Source of the DNA: Amycolatopsis methanolica 239
GTDB taxonomy: Bacteria; Actinomycetota; Actinomycetes; Mycobacteriales; Pseudonocardiaceae
Length of the DNA stretch: 64,000 bases
Reading direction: 5' to 3'
Assembly (NCBI RefSeq): GCF_000739085.1
Contig: NZ_CP009110.1
Span: forward strand, 2,356,001-2,420,000
Positions 52,644 through 62,370 of this stretch are shown in pieces (within the stretch, counting starts at the first letter, position 1; the number at the start of each line of letters is the position of its first letter). A program made the position numbers and the translations under genes. Below the pieces are notes generated by a model. That model had not been told where the DNA came from. It made no database searches and saw nothing but the letters and a program-made list of their open reading frames with translations.

Positions 52644-52783
52644 GCACGCACACTGCTCGCCGGAGGTGAGCGGCCGACAGCTGCCGGGCGAACAGGCGGC
52701 GGACGGATCCCGACGACAGCCGCCGCGCCGCCGGTGATCGGGTAGGAATGAGGCATCCCCTGTCCCCGTGGAGGAAGATTCCC

Positions 52784-53400
52784 GTGCGCGTTCCCGCTGC
52801 CGGTGCGCTCGCCCCGATCGCCGTGCTGCTGAGCGGATGCGGCCCGTCCGACGACTGGTCCGGGCCACACGCGGTGCCCGGTCCGGTCGGGACGCTCGCG
52901 CCCGGCTTCGTGACCGCGCCGCCCACCCCGGAGGCGACGATCACCCCGAGCCCCGGCTCGTGGGACGGCGTGCACCCGGCGCCCGGCCACCGCGTCGTCC
53001 TGCTCACCGCGGGGGGACGACGCGCCGACGAAGACGCTCGCGGACGCCGTGACCGCGTGGGCGGAGGCCGAAGACGTCAGCCTGAAGACGGTCACGGCCA
53101 CCGGGCCGGACGACTACGTGCCGGGCATCAGCCGGGCGGTGGACCTGAAGCCGGACCTGATCATCGCGGCGGGCAAGGGGCTCGTCGACCCGCTCGCGCT
53201 GGTCACCGCCAACCACCTGGACCAGCAGTTCCTGGTGCTCGGCGCCGAACTGGCCGAGCCGACGGATAACGTGACGGCGGCGAACTGGCCCGGCGCCTCC
53301 TTCCGCGGCGAAGGCCTGGACTGTCCTCCTCATACGACGCGGCGTCGTTCACGCCCGCGTCCTCAACCACCTGACGGGCATCGTCGTCCGGCTCCCGTAG
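52784..53400 (+). pseudogene. substrate-binding lipoprotein of BMP-like type, frameshifted
   Basis: GTG 52784 (after GGAGGAAG) starts a lipoprotein signal ending LLSGC. The frame GVHPAPGHRVVLLTAGG shifts within a run of six G near 53014 into DDAPTKTLADAVTAWAEAED, then VSLKTVTATGPDDYVPGISR, AVDLKPDLIIAAGKGLVDPL and NVTAANWPGASFRGEGLD. A second shift near 53322 leads into SSYDAASFTPARVLNHLTGI and stop. Some residues are also missing near the end. The DLIIAAGKGLVDPL element is reminiscent of BMP/periplasmic-binding folds. Confidence 0.65.
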
Positions 53401-53402
53401 GG

Positions 53403-54263
53403 TCACCGCCGCAGCTCGGCCACCCGGTCCAGCCAGCCCAGCTTGTGCGGGTTGTTGATCCCGTAGATGCGGGTGATCTGGCCGTCCTCGACGACCAGGC
53501 TCAGCGCGGCGGCGGAGCCCGACACGTCGAGCCGGACGCCCGGCATGCCGTTGACCCAGGTCGCGCTCGCGGTGAAGCCGGTGAGCTCGGCAGCGCGCGC
53601 GAGCAGCGCCGCGACCCGCTCGGCGCCGACGACCGGCTTGCGCGCGGCGGGCACCACGCCGCCGCCGTCGGAGATCACGACCACGTCCGGGGCGAGCACG
53701 TCGACCAGGCCCTGCACGTCACCGTTCGACACGGCGGCCAGGAAGCGCTCCACGGCCGCCTCCTGCTGCGCCCGGTCGACCTGCATGCGCGGCCGGCGCG
53801 CGGCGACGTGCTCCCGGGCGCGGTGCGCGATCTGCCGCACCGCGGCGGTGCTCTTGCCGAGCGCCTCGGCGATCTCGCCGTAGGGCACGTCGAACACGTC
53901 GTGCAACACGAACACGGCCCGCTCGGCCGGCCCCAGCGTCTCCAGGACGGTGAGCATCGCGATCGACACGTTCTCCGCGAGCTCCACGTCCTCGGCCACG
54001 TCGGGGGTGGTCAGCAGCGGTTCGGGCAGCCACTCGCCGATGTAGTCCTCGCGCCGCCGGGACACCGAGCGGAGCCGGTTCAGCGCCTGCCGCGTCACCA
54101 CCCGGACCAGGTAGGCCCGCGGGTCCCGGACTTCCGCCTGGTCCACGTCGGCCCAGCGCAGCCAGGTCTCCTGCACGACGTCCTCGGCGTCGGCCGCGGA
54201 GCCGAGCATCTCGTAGGCCACGGTGAACAGCAGGCTGCGGTGGGTGACGAACGGGTCGGTCAA
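53403..54263 (-). CDS. sigJ: SigJ-type ECF sigma factor with SnoaL-like C-terminal domain
   Basis: The 286-residue protein has sigma region 2 (LLFTVAYEMLGSAADAEDVV, QETWLRW) and region 4 (LGPAERAVFVLHDVFDVPYG, EIAEALGKSTAAVRQIAHRA), followed by a ~110-residue SnoaL/NTF2-like domain (AAVERFLAAVSNGDVQGLVD, to INNPHKLGWLDRV). This is the ECF41/SigJ architecture, where the C-terminal domain regulates the sigma activity without a separate anti-sigma factor. The start is read as TTG 54263, supported by AGAGGAGGAACG 4-5 nt upstream; no ATG or GTG fits as well. Confidence 0.9.
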   Translation of the reverse strand: MTDPFVTHRSLLFTVAYEMLGSAADAEDVVQETWLRWADVDQAEVRDPRAYLVRVVTRQALNRLRSVSRRREDYIGEWLPEPLLTTPDVAEDVELAENVSIAMLTVLETLGPAERAVFVLHDVFDVPYGEIAEALGKSTAAVRQIAHRAREHVAARRPRMQVDRAQQEAAVERFLAAVSNGDVQGLVDVLAPDVVVISDGGGVVPAARKPVVGAERVAALLARAAELTGFTASATWVNGMPGVRLDVSGSAAALSLVVEDGQITRIYGINNPHKLGWLDRVAELRR

Positions 54264-54387
54264 CGTTCCTCCTCTGGTCGTTGCCCATGCAGACACCGGC
54301 CGCCGCCCCGATGTGACATCACGGGTCCCGCCAGCCGCGCAGCCCGCCCGCGATGGTCGTGACCCGCCGACACGGGGTCCCACGTTC

Positions 54388-54960
54388 TCACGCCCGCGAG
54401 GCCCCGACCAGGCGGAGCGCGAACTCGCTGTACTGCCACACCACCGCGTCCTCGGGGTGCTCGCCGTCGGCGCGGTACCAGACCGCGACGCCCATGCCGA
54501 GGTCGAGGATCGCGTAGGAGGCCAGGCGCACCGAGTCCACGTGGAAGACCCCGGCGTCGACACCGGCCTGCACGACCGCGCGGAAACACGCCTCGTACTC
54601 GGCGCGCAGGTCGAGCACGAGGCTGCGGTGCGGTTCGGTCAGGCCGCGGATCTCCCGGGTGCCGACGAACGCCTCGAGCCGGTGCCGCGCGTGGTAGCGG
54701 ACGTGCGCCTCGGTCGCCCGCCGCAGCCGCTCTACCGGGTCGGACACGTTCGCCACCGCCGTCCGGTGCGCGGCGAGCAGGTTCTCCATCGTCGCGACCA
54801 TGATCTGCGCGAGCAGGTCCTGTTTGGACGCGACGTGCTTGTACAGGCTGGGGGCGCGCATGCCTACCGCCGCGCCGATGTCGCTCATCGTCGTGGCCTC
54901 GAAGCCCTTGCGGGTGAACAGCTCGAGCGCGGCGTCCCGGATGTCACCGAGCCGATCCAC
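54388..54960 (-). CDS. TetR family regulator of the acyl-CoA dehydrogenase operon
   Basis: The 190-residue protein has the HTH TTMSDIGAAVGMRAPSLYKH (~27-46) after DIRDAALELFTRKGFEA. The C-terminal domain is of the TetR_C_33-like lipid-regulator type (FVGTREIRGLTEPHRSLVLD). GTG 54960 is chosen because GGAGGGAGGTGCTC is placed correctly; upstream starts are possible. It is divergent from the acyl-CoA dehydrogenase operon, and a perfect 22-bp palindrome overlaps that operon's transcription start, so it most likely represses the operon in response to an acyl-CoA (inference). Confidence 0.9.
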   Translation of the reverse strand: MDRLGDIRDAALELFTRKGFEATTMSDIGAAVGMRAPSLYKHVASKQDLLAQIMVATMENLLAAHRTAVANVSDPVERLRRATEAHVRYHARHRLEAFVGTREIRGLTEPHRSLVLDLRAEYEACFRAVVQAGVDAGVFHVDSVRLASYAILDLGMGVAVWYRADGEHPEDAVVWQYSEFALRLVGASRA

Positions 54961-55035
54961 GAGCACCTCCCTCCGGCCGGCTAACGGATCATAGCTCAGT
55001 GAGGCAGCACACATGACCGCCATCCAGACAGAGCC

Positions 55036-55064
55036 TATAGTTTCGGCTAATGGTCATTAGCCGA
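55036..55064 (+). promoter_or_regulatory. -10 box and 22-bp palindromic TetR operator
   Basis: TATAGT (55036-55041), with an ATGACC -35-like element 17 nt upstream at 55013, is followed directly by TCGGCTAATG-GT-CATTAGCCGA (55043-55064), a perfect 10-bp inverted repeat. The palindrome covers the expected transcription start and lies 11 nt before ATG 55076. A divergent tetR gene is the obvious source of the repressor. Confidence 0.75.
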
Positions 55065-55075
55065 GTGGAGGTGCC

Positions 55076-56261
<1,186 letters not shown>

Positions 56262-56275
<14 letters not shown>

Positions 56276-57278
56276 CCTGCCCGCGCTCGAAGAGTTCTTC
56301 GCCCGCCACGTTCCTGGCTTCGCCGGGAACCTGTCCGCCGAGATGCTGCAGGGCGGCCGGTCGAACCTGACCTACCTGCTCACCGATGGCCGCACGCGGT
56401 GGGTGCTGCGCCGTCCGCCGCTGGGCGGGCTCACGCCCTCGGCGCACGACATGGGCCGCGAGTACCGGGTGGTCGCCGCACTGCGGGACTCCGGTGTGCC
56501 GGTGGCGCGCGCCGTCGCACTCGCCGACGCGGACGTGCTCGGGGTGCCGTTCTCGGTGGTCGAGCACGTCGACGGGGTCGTCATCCGCACCACCGAGCAG
56601 CTGCACGCATTGCCGGACAACGACATCCAGCGCTGCGCCTTCGCGCTGGTCGACGTGCTGGCCCGGCTGCACGCCGTCGACCCGGAAGCCCTGGGACTCG
56701 GCGACTTCGGACGGCCCGAGGGATACCTGGCCCGGCAGGTCCGCCGCTGGCACGACCAGTGGCTGCGGGTGCGCACGCGCCCGCTGCCGGACATCGACGT
56801 GCTGCACGCCAAGCTCGCCGAGGCCTGCCCGGCCGAGAGCGCCGCGTCGATCGTGCACGGCGACTACCGCATCGACAACGCCATCCTCGACGCCGGCGAC
56901 CCGGCGTCGGTGCGGGCGGTCGTGGACTGGGAGATGGCCACCCTTGGCGATCCGCTCGCCGACCTCGGCCTGCACCTGGTGTACTCCGACCCGGTGTTCG
57001 CGCCGGTGCTCGACGGCGCGGCGGCGTCCACCAGCGACCGGCTGCCGCGCGTGGCCGACCTCGCGCAGCGCTACGCCTCGGTCAGCGGGCGCGACCTGGC
57101 GCGGCTCGAGTTCTACCTGGCGCTGGGGTACTTCAAGATCGCCGTCATCGCCGAAGGCATCCACGCCCGGCACCGGCAGGGGCACACGCGCGGGTCCGGG
57201 TTCGACTCGGTCGGCGCGGCCGTCGCCCCGTTGGCCGCCGCGGGATTGCGTGCCGCGGCCCGCATCGGAGGAGAGTAG
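56262..57278 (+). CDS. phosphotransferase family protein (FadE36-like APH fold)
   Basis: The 338-residue protein has the aminoglycoside phosphotransferase/choline-kinase fold: LQGGRSNLTYLLTDGRTRWV, LRRPPLGGLTPSAHDMGREY, the catalytic loop IVHGDYRIDNAIL with Asp and Asn, and VVDWEMATLGDPLADLGLHL with the metal Asp. Proteins of this type next to acyl-CoA dehydrogenases are thought to phosphorylate hydroxy-acids or hydroxyacyl-CoAs so that the phosphate can be eliminated. GTG 56262 overlaps the dehydrogenase end by 14 nt. Its stop overlaps the SDR start. Confidence 0.9.
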
Positions 57279-58045
57279 TGGTGGGAGTTCTCGACCTGTT
57301 CCGTCTCGACGGCAAGGTCGCCGTCGTCACCGGCGCGAGCTCGGGGCTCGGCGCCGGGTTCGCCCGCGCGCTCGCCGAGGCCGGCGCCGACGTGGTGCTC
57401 GCCGCGCGCCGGGCGGACCGGCTGGCCGAGGTCGCCGAGCGGGTCCGGGAAACCGGGCGGCGCGCGGCGGTCGTGCAGGCCGACGTGGCCGACCCGGACA
57501 GCTGCGCGGCGATGGCCGAAGCCGCGATCGACTCGTTCGGGCGCCTGGACGTGCTGATCAACAACGCCGGGGTGGGCACCGCCGTCCCGGCCACGCGTGA
57601 AACGCCGGAGCAGTTCCGCCAGGTCGTCGACGTCAACCTCAACGGCGCCTACTGGGCCGCGCAGGCGTGCGGGCGGGTGATGGGGCCAGGGTCGAGCATC
57701 GTCAACATCAGCAGCGTGCTCGGGCTGATCAAGTCCTACCTGCCGCAAGCGGCCTACGCGGCGAGCAAGGCCGGGGTGCTCGGGCTGACGCGCGACCTCG
57801 CGCAGCAGTGGAGCGGCCGCAAGGGAATCCGCGTCAACGCGATCGCGCCCGGCTACTTCGCGAGCGAGATGACCGCCGACATCCCGGAGGACGAGCTGCT
57901 GCCATTCATCCGCGCCCACAGCCCGCTCGGTCGCCTCGGCCGCCAGCACGAACTGGACGCCGCGGTGGTGTTCCTGGCCGGCGACGCGTCGTCCTACATC
58001 ACCGGCGCGACGCTCGCCGTGGACGGCGGCATGTCTGGCCACTGA
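57278..58045 (+). CDS. SDR family oxidoreductase (FabG-like)
   Basis: The 255-residue classical SDR has VAVVTGASSGLGAGFARALA, DVLINNAGVGTAVP, the catalytic Ser in SSIVNISSVLGLIKSYL, YAASKAG and the C-terminal ITGATLAVDGGMSGH, as in FabG-like 3-hydroxyacyl dehydrogenases. GTG 57278 overlaps the preceding TAG and follows GGAGGAGA; GTG 57281 is an alternative. It is the third gene of the TetR-controlled lipid operon and probably oxidises the hydroxyacyl intermediate. Confidence 0.92.
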   Translation: MVGVLDLFRLDGKVAVVTGASSGLGAGFARALAEAGADVVLAARRADRLAEVAERVRETGRRAAVVQADVADPDSCAAMAEAAIDSFGRLDVLINNAGVGTAVPATRETPEQFRQVVDVNLNGAYWAAQACGRVMGPGSSIVNISSVLGLIKSYLPQAAYAASKAGVLGLTRDLAQQWSGRKGIRVNAIAPGYFASEMTADIPEDELLPFIRAHSPLGRLGRQHELDAAVVFLAGDASSYITGATLAVDGGMSGH

Positions 58046-58087
58046 GTCCCGTCCTAACGGCGGGCCCGCTCGCCGCGACGTAGGAGC

Positions 58088-58690
58088 ATGGACGACGCCG
58101 ACCGGTGGCGGGCCGTCGACACCCAGCGCGTGGCGATCGCGGACCTGCTGGACGACCTGACCGACGACGAATGGGCCCACCCGTCGCTCTGCGAGGGGTG
58201 GACGGTGCGGGACGTCGCGGCGCACCTGGCGAGCCAGTACCGGATCCGGTTGCGCGACGCGCTCGCCGGGGCGATCCGGGCGCGCGGCGACATCGACCGC
58301 GCGATCCACGACGCCGCCTGCGCCTACCGCAAGCCCGCGCCGGAGCTGGTGGCGGAGATCCGGGACCTGGCCGGTGTCCGCCGCGTCCCGCCCGGCATCG
58401 GCGTGGAGGAGGTGCTGATCGACATCCTCGTCCACGGCCTGGACATCGCGCTGCCGCTGGGCCGTCCCCTCGCCGTGCCGCCGGACGCCGCCGCGCACGT
58501 CGCGCAGCGGTTGTGGGACCGGCCGCGCATGTTCCACGCGCGACGGCACTTCGGCGGCCACCACTACCGGGCCACCGACACCGGCTGGTTGGCCGGCGAC
58601 GGCCCCGAGGTGAGCGGCCCGGCGTGGGCGATCATGCTGTTGTTCGCCGGGCGCCCGGCCGCGCGGGCGCACCTCACCGGCCTGCGCTAG
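58088..58690 (+). CDS. maleylpyruvate-isomerase-type / DinB-like protein
   Basis: The 200-residue protein has VAIADLLDDLTDDEWAHPSL, CEGWTVRDVAAHLASQYRI and EEVLIDILVHGLDIALPLG, the metal-binding His pattern of the mycothiol-dependent maleylpyruvate isomerase/DinB group. The fold is firm, the reaction unknown. It follows the SDR by 42 nt on the same strand and ends directly at the stop of the convergent E1 gene. Confidence 0.85.
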   Translation: MDDADRWRAVDTQRVAIADLLDDLTDDEWAHPSLCEGWTVRDVAAHLASQYRIRLRDALAGAIRARGDIDRAIHDAACAYRKPAPELVAEIRDLAGVRRVPPGIGVEEVLIDILVHGLDIALPLGRPLAVPPDAAAHVAQRLWDRPRMFHARRHFGGHHYRATDTGWLAGDGPEVSGPAWAIMLLFAGRPAARAHLTGLR

Positions 58691-60994
58691 TCAGCCGGTG
58701 ACGTCGAGCGCGGCGCGGACGATGCTGTCGCTGTCCAGGCCGTGGTGCCGGTAGACGTCTTCGAGCGAGCCGGACTGGCCGAAGCCCGTCACGCCGAGCG
58801 CCGTCGTCCGGACGCGGTTGATCGTGGCGAGGAACGCCAGCGTGTGCGGGTGCCCGTCGAGGACGGTCACCAGGGGAGCGGCGCGGTCGGCGGGGAAGGC
58901 GGCGTCCAGGATCCAGGTGTCGGCCCGTTCGTGGCCCTGCCGGGCGCGGACCGCGCGGTGGAGCAGGTCGGGGCTGGTCACACACACGACGTCGGCGGGC
59001 ACGCCGATCTGGTCCAGCCGGGCCGCGGCGTCGAGGGCTTCGGGGACGAGCGCGCCCATCACGGCGATGGTGACGGCCGCGCCGTCCGGGCGGCGCAGCG
59101 GATACGCGCCGGCGACGACCTGGCGGCGGCGGCGTTCGCGGGCGGCCGGGTCCGCGGGCACGTCGGCGAGGGTCTGGTCGACCGGGCGGGTGGACAGCCG
59201 CAGGTAGGCCGAGCTGCCGCCCGGCTTGCCGAGCTGGGCCATCGCCGCGAGCAGCGTCCACTCGGCGTCGATCGCGAACGCGGGTTCGTAGGTGAGGCAG
59301 CCGGGCTGTTCCAGTCCGATCGACGGGGTTTTGATGGACTGGTGCGCACCCCCCTCGGGCGCCAGGGTCACGCCGGACGGGGTGCCGATGAGGATGGACT
59401 GGCCGCCGGCGTAGATGCCATAGGACCACGGTTCGAGCGCGCGCTCCACGAAGGGGTCGTAGAGCACGCCGATGGGCAGCAGCGGCTGGCCCCAGCGGCT
59501 CCAGGTGGCGCCGAGTTCGCCGAGCAGGCCGACGAGGTTGGTCTCGGCGATGCCCAGTTCGATGTGCTGACCGGTCGGGCGTTCCCGCCAGTGCAAGATG
59601 GTTTCGCTGTCGTCGGCGAACCAGTCCGGCCGTTCCTGCACGGACCAGACGCCGACCTTGTTGACCCAGCCGCCCAGGTTGGTGGTGGAGCTGACGTCGG
59701 GGCTGACCGTGACGACGCGGCGGGCGGTGTCCGGCGCTTCGCGGGTGAGGTCGAGCAGGGCGCGGCCCAGCGCGGCCTGGGTGGTGGCGGTGCCGGTCGG
59801 GGTGCGGCCGAAATCCGACGGCACCGGCGGGGGAGTGGTCGCCGGGATTTCCCGGCGGCGCAGGCGTTTCGCGGTCGCCCGGCACAGCTCCTGTTCGGGG
59901 CTGCCGTCGGCGAAGGCGCGCCAGGGGTCGTCGAGGTCGGCGCCCAGCCGCTCGGCGAGTTCCCTCATCTGGGCGTCGGTGAGCAGGGCGGAGTGGTTCT
60001 GCGGGTGGCCCTTGGTGGCCAGGCCGTGGCCCTTGACCGTGTAGGCGAAGACGACCGTCGGGCGGGTGTCGTCGATCGCCGCGAAGGCCTGGTCGAGTGC
60101 GGCGAGGTCGTGGCCGCCGAGGTTGGCGATCGCGTCGGTGAGGGTGGTGTCGTCGAGGTCGTCGAGCAGGGCCCCGATGGCGGGGCTGTCACCGGGGAGG
60201 CGGCGGCGCAGTTCGGCGGCGTCGCAGCGCAGCAGCCGCTGGTATTCCGGGTTGGTCATGGCGTCGATGCGCTGCCGCAGTTGCGCGCCGCCGGGGCGGG
60301 TGAACAGTTCTTCCAGCAGGCGGCCGTACTTGAGGACGATGACCTGCCAGCCCGCGGCCGCGAACATGCCCTGCAGCTTGTCGGCGGCGATGTTCGGCAC
60401 GACGCGGTCCAGGGACTGGCGGTTGAGGTCGACGATCCAGACGATCTCGCCGAGCTCGGCCACGCCGGGGTCGAGGACGGCCTCCCACACCGCGCCCTCG
60501 TCCAGTTCGGCGTCGCCGACCAGCGAGTACTGGCGGCCGGTGCCCGCGCCGCCGAACTTGGTGTCGACATAGCGCCGGGAGATCGCGCCCCAGATCGGTG
60601 CGGTGGCGCCGATGCCGACCGAGCCGGTCGAGTAGTCGGCCGGGTCGGGATCCTTGGTGCGGCTGGGGTAGCTCTGCAGCCCGCCGAACTCGCGCAGCCG
60701 CGGCAGGTAGGACGCGTCCAGCTCGCCGAGCAGGTGGTTGATCGCGTGCAGCACGGGCGAGGCGTGCGGCTTGACCGAGACGCGGTCCGCCGGGCGGAGG
60801 TGGTTGAACCACAGCGCGGTCATGATCGAGACCATCGACGCCGAGGACGCCTGGTGGCCGCCGACCTTGAGCCCCGACGGGTTCGGCCGCACGCGGTTGG
60901 CGTGGTTGATGATCGCGCTGGACAGCCACAGCACCCGGTCCTCGACCGCGCGCAGCACGTCGGTGGCGGGCGGGGAGACGGCGGGCTCGCTCAT
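58691..60994 (-). CDS. transketolase-like pyruvate dehydrogenase E1 (AceE-type)
   Basis: The 767-residue thiamine-diphosphate enzyme resembles homodimeric E1: ANRVRPNPSGLKVGGHQASS, VSVKPHASPVLHAINHLLGE, the TPP-binding GDAELDEGAVWEAVLDPGVA with IVDLNRQSLD, FAYTVKGHGLATKGHPQNHS, and HIELGIAETNLVGLLGELGA in the PYR domain. GGAHQSIKTPSIGLEQP matches the AceE catalytic region. It is shorter than standard AceE (~890-920), so a specialised 2-oxoacid or transketolase-like role is possible. It is divergent from an Lrp-type regulator 130 bp away, which probably controls it. Confidence 0.88.
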   Translation of the reverse strand: MSEPAVSPPATDVLRAVEDRVLWLSSAIINHANRVRPNPSGLKVGGHQASSASMVSIMTALWFNHLRPADRVSVKPHASPVLHAINHLLGELDASYLPRLREFGGLQSYPSRTKDPDPADYSTGSVGIGATAPIWGAISRRYVDTKFGGAGTGRQYSLVGDAELDEGAVWEAVLDPGVAELGEIVWIVDLNRQSLDRVVPNIAADKLQGMFAAAGWQVIVLKYGRLLEELFTRPGGAQLRQRIDAMTNPEYQRLLRCDAAELRRRLPGDSPAIGALLDDLDDTTLTDAIANLGGHDLAALDQAFAAIDDTRPTVVFAYTVKGHGLATKGHPQNHSALLTDAQMRELAERLGADLDDPWRAFADGSPEQELCRATAKRLRRREIPATTPPPVPSDFGRTPTGTATTQAALGRALLDLTREAPDTARRVVTVSPDVSSTTNLGGWVNKVGVWSVQERPDWFADDSETILHWRERPTGQHIELGIAETNLVGLLGELGATWSRWGQPLLPIGVLYDPFVERALEPWSYGIYAGGQSILIGTPSGVTLAPEGGAHQSIKTPSIGLEQPGCLTYEPAFAIDAEWTLLAAMAQLGKPGGSSAYLRLSTRPVDQTLADVPADPAARERRRRQVVAGAYPLRRPDGAAVTIAVMGALVPEALDAAARLDQIGVPADVVCVTSPDLLHRAVRARQGHERADTWILDAAFPADRAAPLVTVLDGHPHTLAFLATINRVRTTALGVTGFGQSGSLEDVYRHHGLDSDSIVRAALDVTG

Positions 60995-61021
60995 CGGTTC
61001 GTCCTAGGTTCGGGGTGCAGG

Positions 61022-61082
61022 TTGCTCACAGTGAAACAAGCTGCTGAACTGATGCTCAACACCTCGGCTGGAAATTGAGCAA
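61022..61082. promoter_or_regulatory. repeated TTGCTCA-type motifs between E1 and Lrp genes
   Basis: TTGCTCA (61022-61028), TGCTCAAC (61053-61060) and the inverted TTGAGCAA (61075-61082) occur in the 132-bp divergent region, spaced 22-31 bp apart. Multiple phased half-sites are typical of Lrp/AsnC binding. The region is visibly more A/T-rich than the genes around it. Confidence 0.5.
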
Positions 61083-61126
61083 TCTGCCCAATGCCGGAGG
61101 TGGTGTGCGAGGGAGAGACGAGCACA

Positions 61127-61606
61127 ATGCCCCAGGACGGCTTCGTCGACGCGGTGGACGCCCGGATCCTGCTGGAACTGGCCGAGCACCCGCGCGCGAC
61201 CACGCTCGCGATCGCCGACCGGGCCGGGATCTCCCGCAACACCGCGCAGACCCGGATCGCGCGGCTGGAGGCCGGCTCGCTGGACTCGTTCGAGCGGCGG
61301 ATCTCGCCTGCCGCGCTCGGGTACCCGCTGACCGCGTTCATCACGGCCCAGGTGACGCAACGGCTGCTGGACGAGGTCGCCGCCGCGCTCGCCGGGGTGC
61401 CCGAAGTGCTGGAGGTGCAGGGGATCTCCGGGCCGGTCGACCTGATGGTGCACGTGGTGGCGCGGGACGCCGACGACCTCTACCGGATCGCCGGGCTGAT
61501 CCTCGCCATCCCCGGGGTGGAGCGCACCAACACGGCCCTGGTGATGCGCCAGCTGGTCGACTACCGGATCAAGCCGCTGCTCCACCAGGCGGCGGGGCTC
61601 GGCTAG
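61127..61606 (+). CDS. Lrp/AsnC family transcriptional regulator
   Basis: The ~159-residue protein has an AsnC-type HTH (DARILLELAEHPRATTLAIA, DRAGISRNTAQTRIARLEAG) and a RAM effector domain (LTAFITAQVTQRLLDEVAAA, GISGPVDLMVHVVARDADDL). ATG 61127 is preferred; ATG 61091 is also in frame. Lrp proteins sense amino acids or small metabolites. It is divergent from the E1-like gene, with TTGCTCA-type sites between, so it likely controls that gene and itself. Its stop shares CTAG with the convergent small membrane gene. Confidence 0.9.
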   Translation: MPQDGFVDAVDARILLELAEHPRATTLAIADRAGISRNTAQTRIARLEAGSLDSFERRISPAALGYPLTAFITAQVTQRLLDEVAAALAGVPEVLEVQGISGPVDLMVHVVARDADDLYRIAGLILAIPGVERTNTALVMRQLVDYRIKPLLHQAAGLG

Positions 61607-61791
61607 CGCCCTGGGCGGCCGCGCTCGCGGCGGATGCGCAGGAGTATGCCGAGCACGAAGCCGAACGCCGCGCTGCTCGCGACAGGCAGGAACCACGGGG
61701 CGCTCGGGTAGTTGCGGAACCCGAGGACGACGCAGACGACCAGGACCACCGTTCCCGCCGCGGCGGCCGTCTCTCCGCGCCGTCGAGCCAC
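61603..61791 (-). CDS. small membrane protein with two helices
   Basis: The 62-residue product has a basic start (MARRRGET) and two hydrophobic helices, AGTVVLVVCVVLGF and FLPVASSAAFGFVLGILLRI, ending in RRERGRPGR. No family is recognised. It starts with GTG without a clear ribosome site and is followed upstream by the ACT-like gene on the same strand (14-nt gap), so the two may be co-transcribed. Confidence 0.5.
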   Translation of the reverse strand: MARRRGETAAAAGTVVLVVCVVLGFRNYPSAPWFLPVASSAAFGFVLGILLRIRRERGRPGR

Positions 61792-61805
61792 GTGCCCGGG
61801 CCGGG

Positions 61806-62084
61806 TCAGGCCAGCTCGGCGGAAACGACCGCGGGCAGGTCGCGCAGGCGGGCCAGCAGCTGGTCGATCTCCTCGCCCGGCAGCAGGACCGCGCAGACCA
61901 TGCTGCTCTCCCGGACGCCCTCGCGGATGTCGACCGACAGTTCGTGCACCGGGCGGCCCTGCTGGGACAGGGCGCTGATCAGGGCGGGGACCTGCGCGGC
62001 GCCGCCGGTGAAGTAGGTGGCGATGCGGCGCCGGACGAGCATCGTCGAACGCGGGGCCGGGGTGTGGAACGTGCTGACGGACAT
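61806..62084 (-). CDS. ACT-like small regulatory protein
   Basis: The 92-residue protein has an N-terminal arm and a single beta-alpha-beta-beta-alpha-beta unit: IATYFTGGAAQVPALISALS, VHELSVDIREGVRESSMVCA and LARLRDLPAVVSAELA, the pattern of an ACT-type domain as in IlvN/IlvM. It may bind an amino acid, which fits the nearby Lrp regulator and 2-oxoacid-type E1 (inference). ATG 62084 follows TCTTCCTGGAGATCCGCC. A leaderless uORF and a possible RNA stem lie in its 5' region. Confidence 0.55.
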   Translation of the reverse strand: MSVSTFHTPAPRSTMLVRRRIATYFTGGAAQVPALISALSQQGRPVHELSVDIREGVRESSMVCAVLLPGEEIDQLLARLRDLPAVVSAELA

Positions 62085-62175
62085 GGCGGATCTCCAGGAA
62101 GATCGAGAAACCGGACGGATCCGGGCCAGGTCCCGAACAGAGCGATCGCCGAAACTGCGCGCCGGCGACCTGGGT

Positions 62176-62223
62176 TCAGCCGGCGCGCCGGGCTACGAGT
62201 CGCGGGGACGTCAGGCGCTGCAC
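62176..62223 (-). other. possible leaderless leader peptide upstream of the ACT-like gene
   Basis: A GTG at 62223 starts a 15-codon ORF (MQRLTSPRLVARRAG, stop) 6 nt after TAGCCT (62235-62230), the standard leaderless -10 spacing on the minus strand. Downstream, CCAGGTC and GACCTGG can pair before the ACT-like start. Together this resembles an attenuator leader, but no run of a single regulatory amino acid is present (four Arg, two Leu, one Val). The rest of 62085-62370 holds no other feature. Confidence 0.35.
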
Positions 62224-62370
62224 GGCGACAGGCTAACACGACACCTCGCGGATCGACGAGACCCTTGATCGTGAACGCCGTGTGGGGCAGCTGGTCCTGG
62301 TCAGCCACCGGCAGCCACCCAGGACCGGGCCACGCGCCAAGCCGCGCGCCCACTCACCAGTCCCGCCTGG

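Noticed and set aside
58742-61078. A 778-codon plus-strand frame opposite the E1-like gene
   Set aside because: It has low-complexity composition and no motifs, while the minus strand encodes a recognisable thiamine-diphosphate enzyme.
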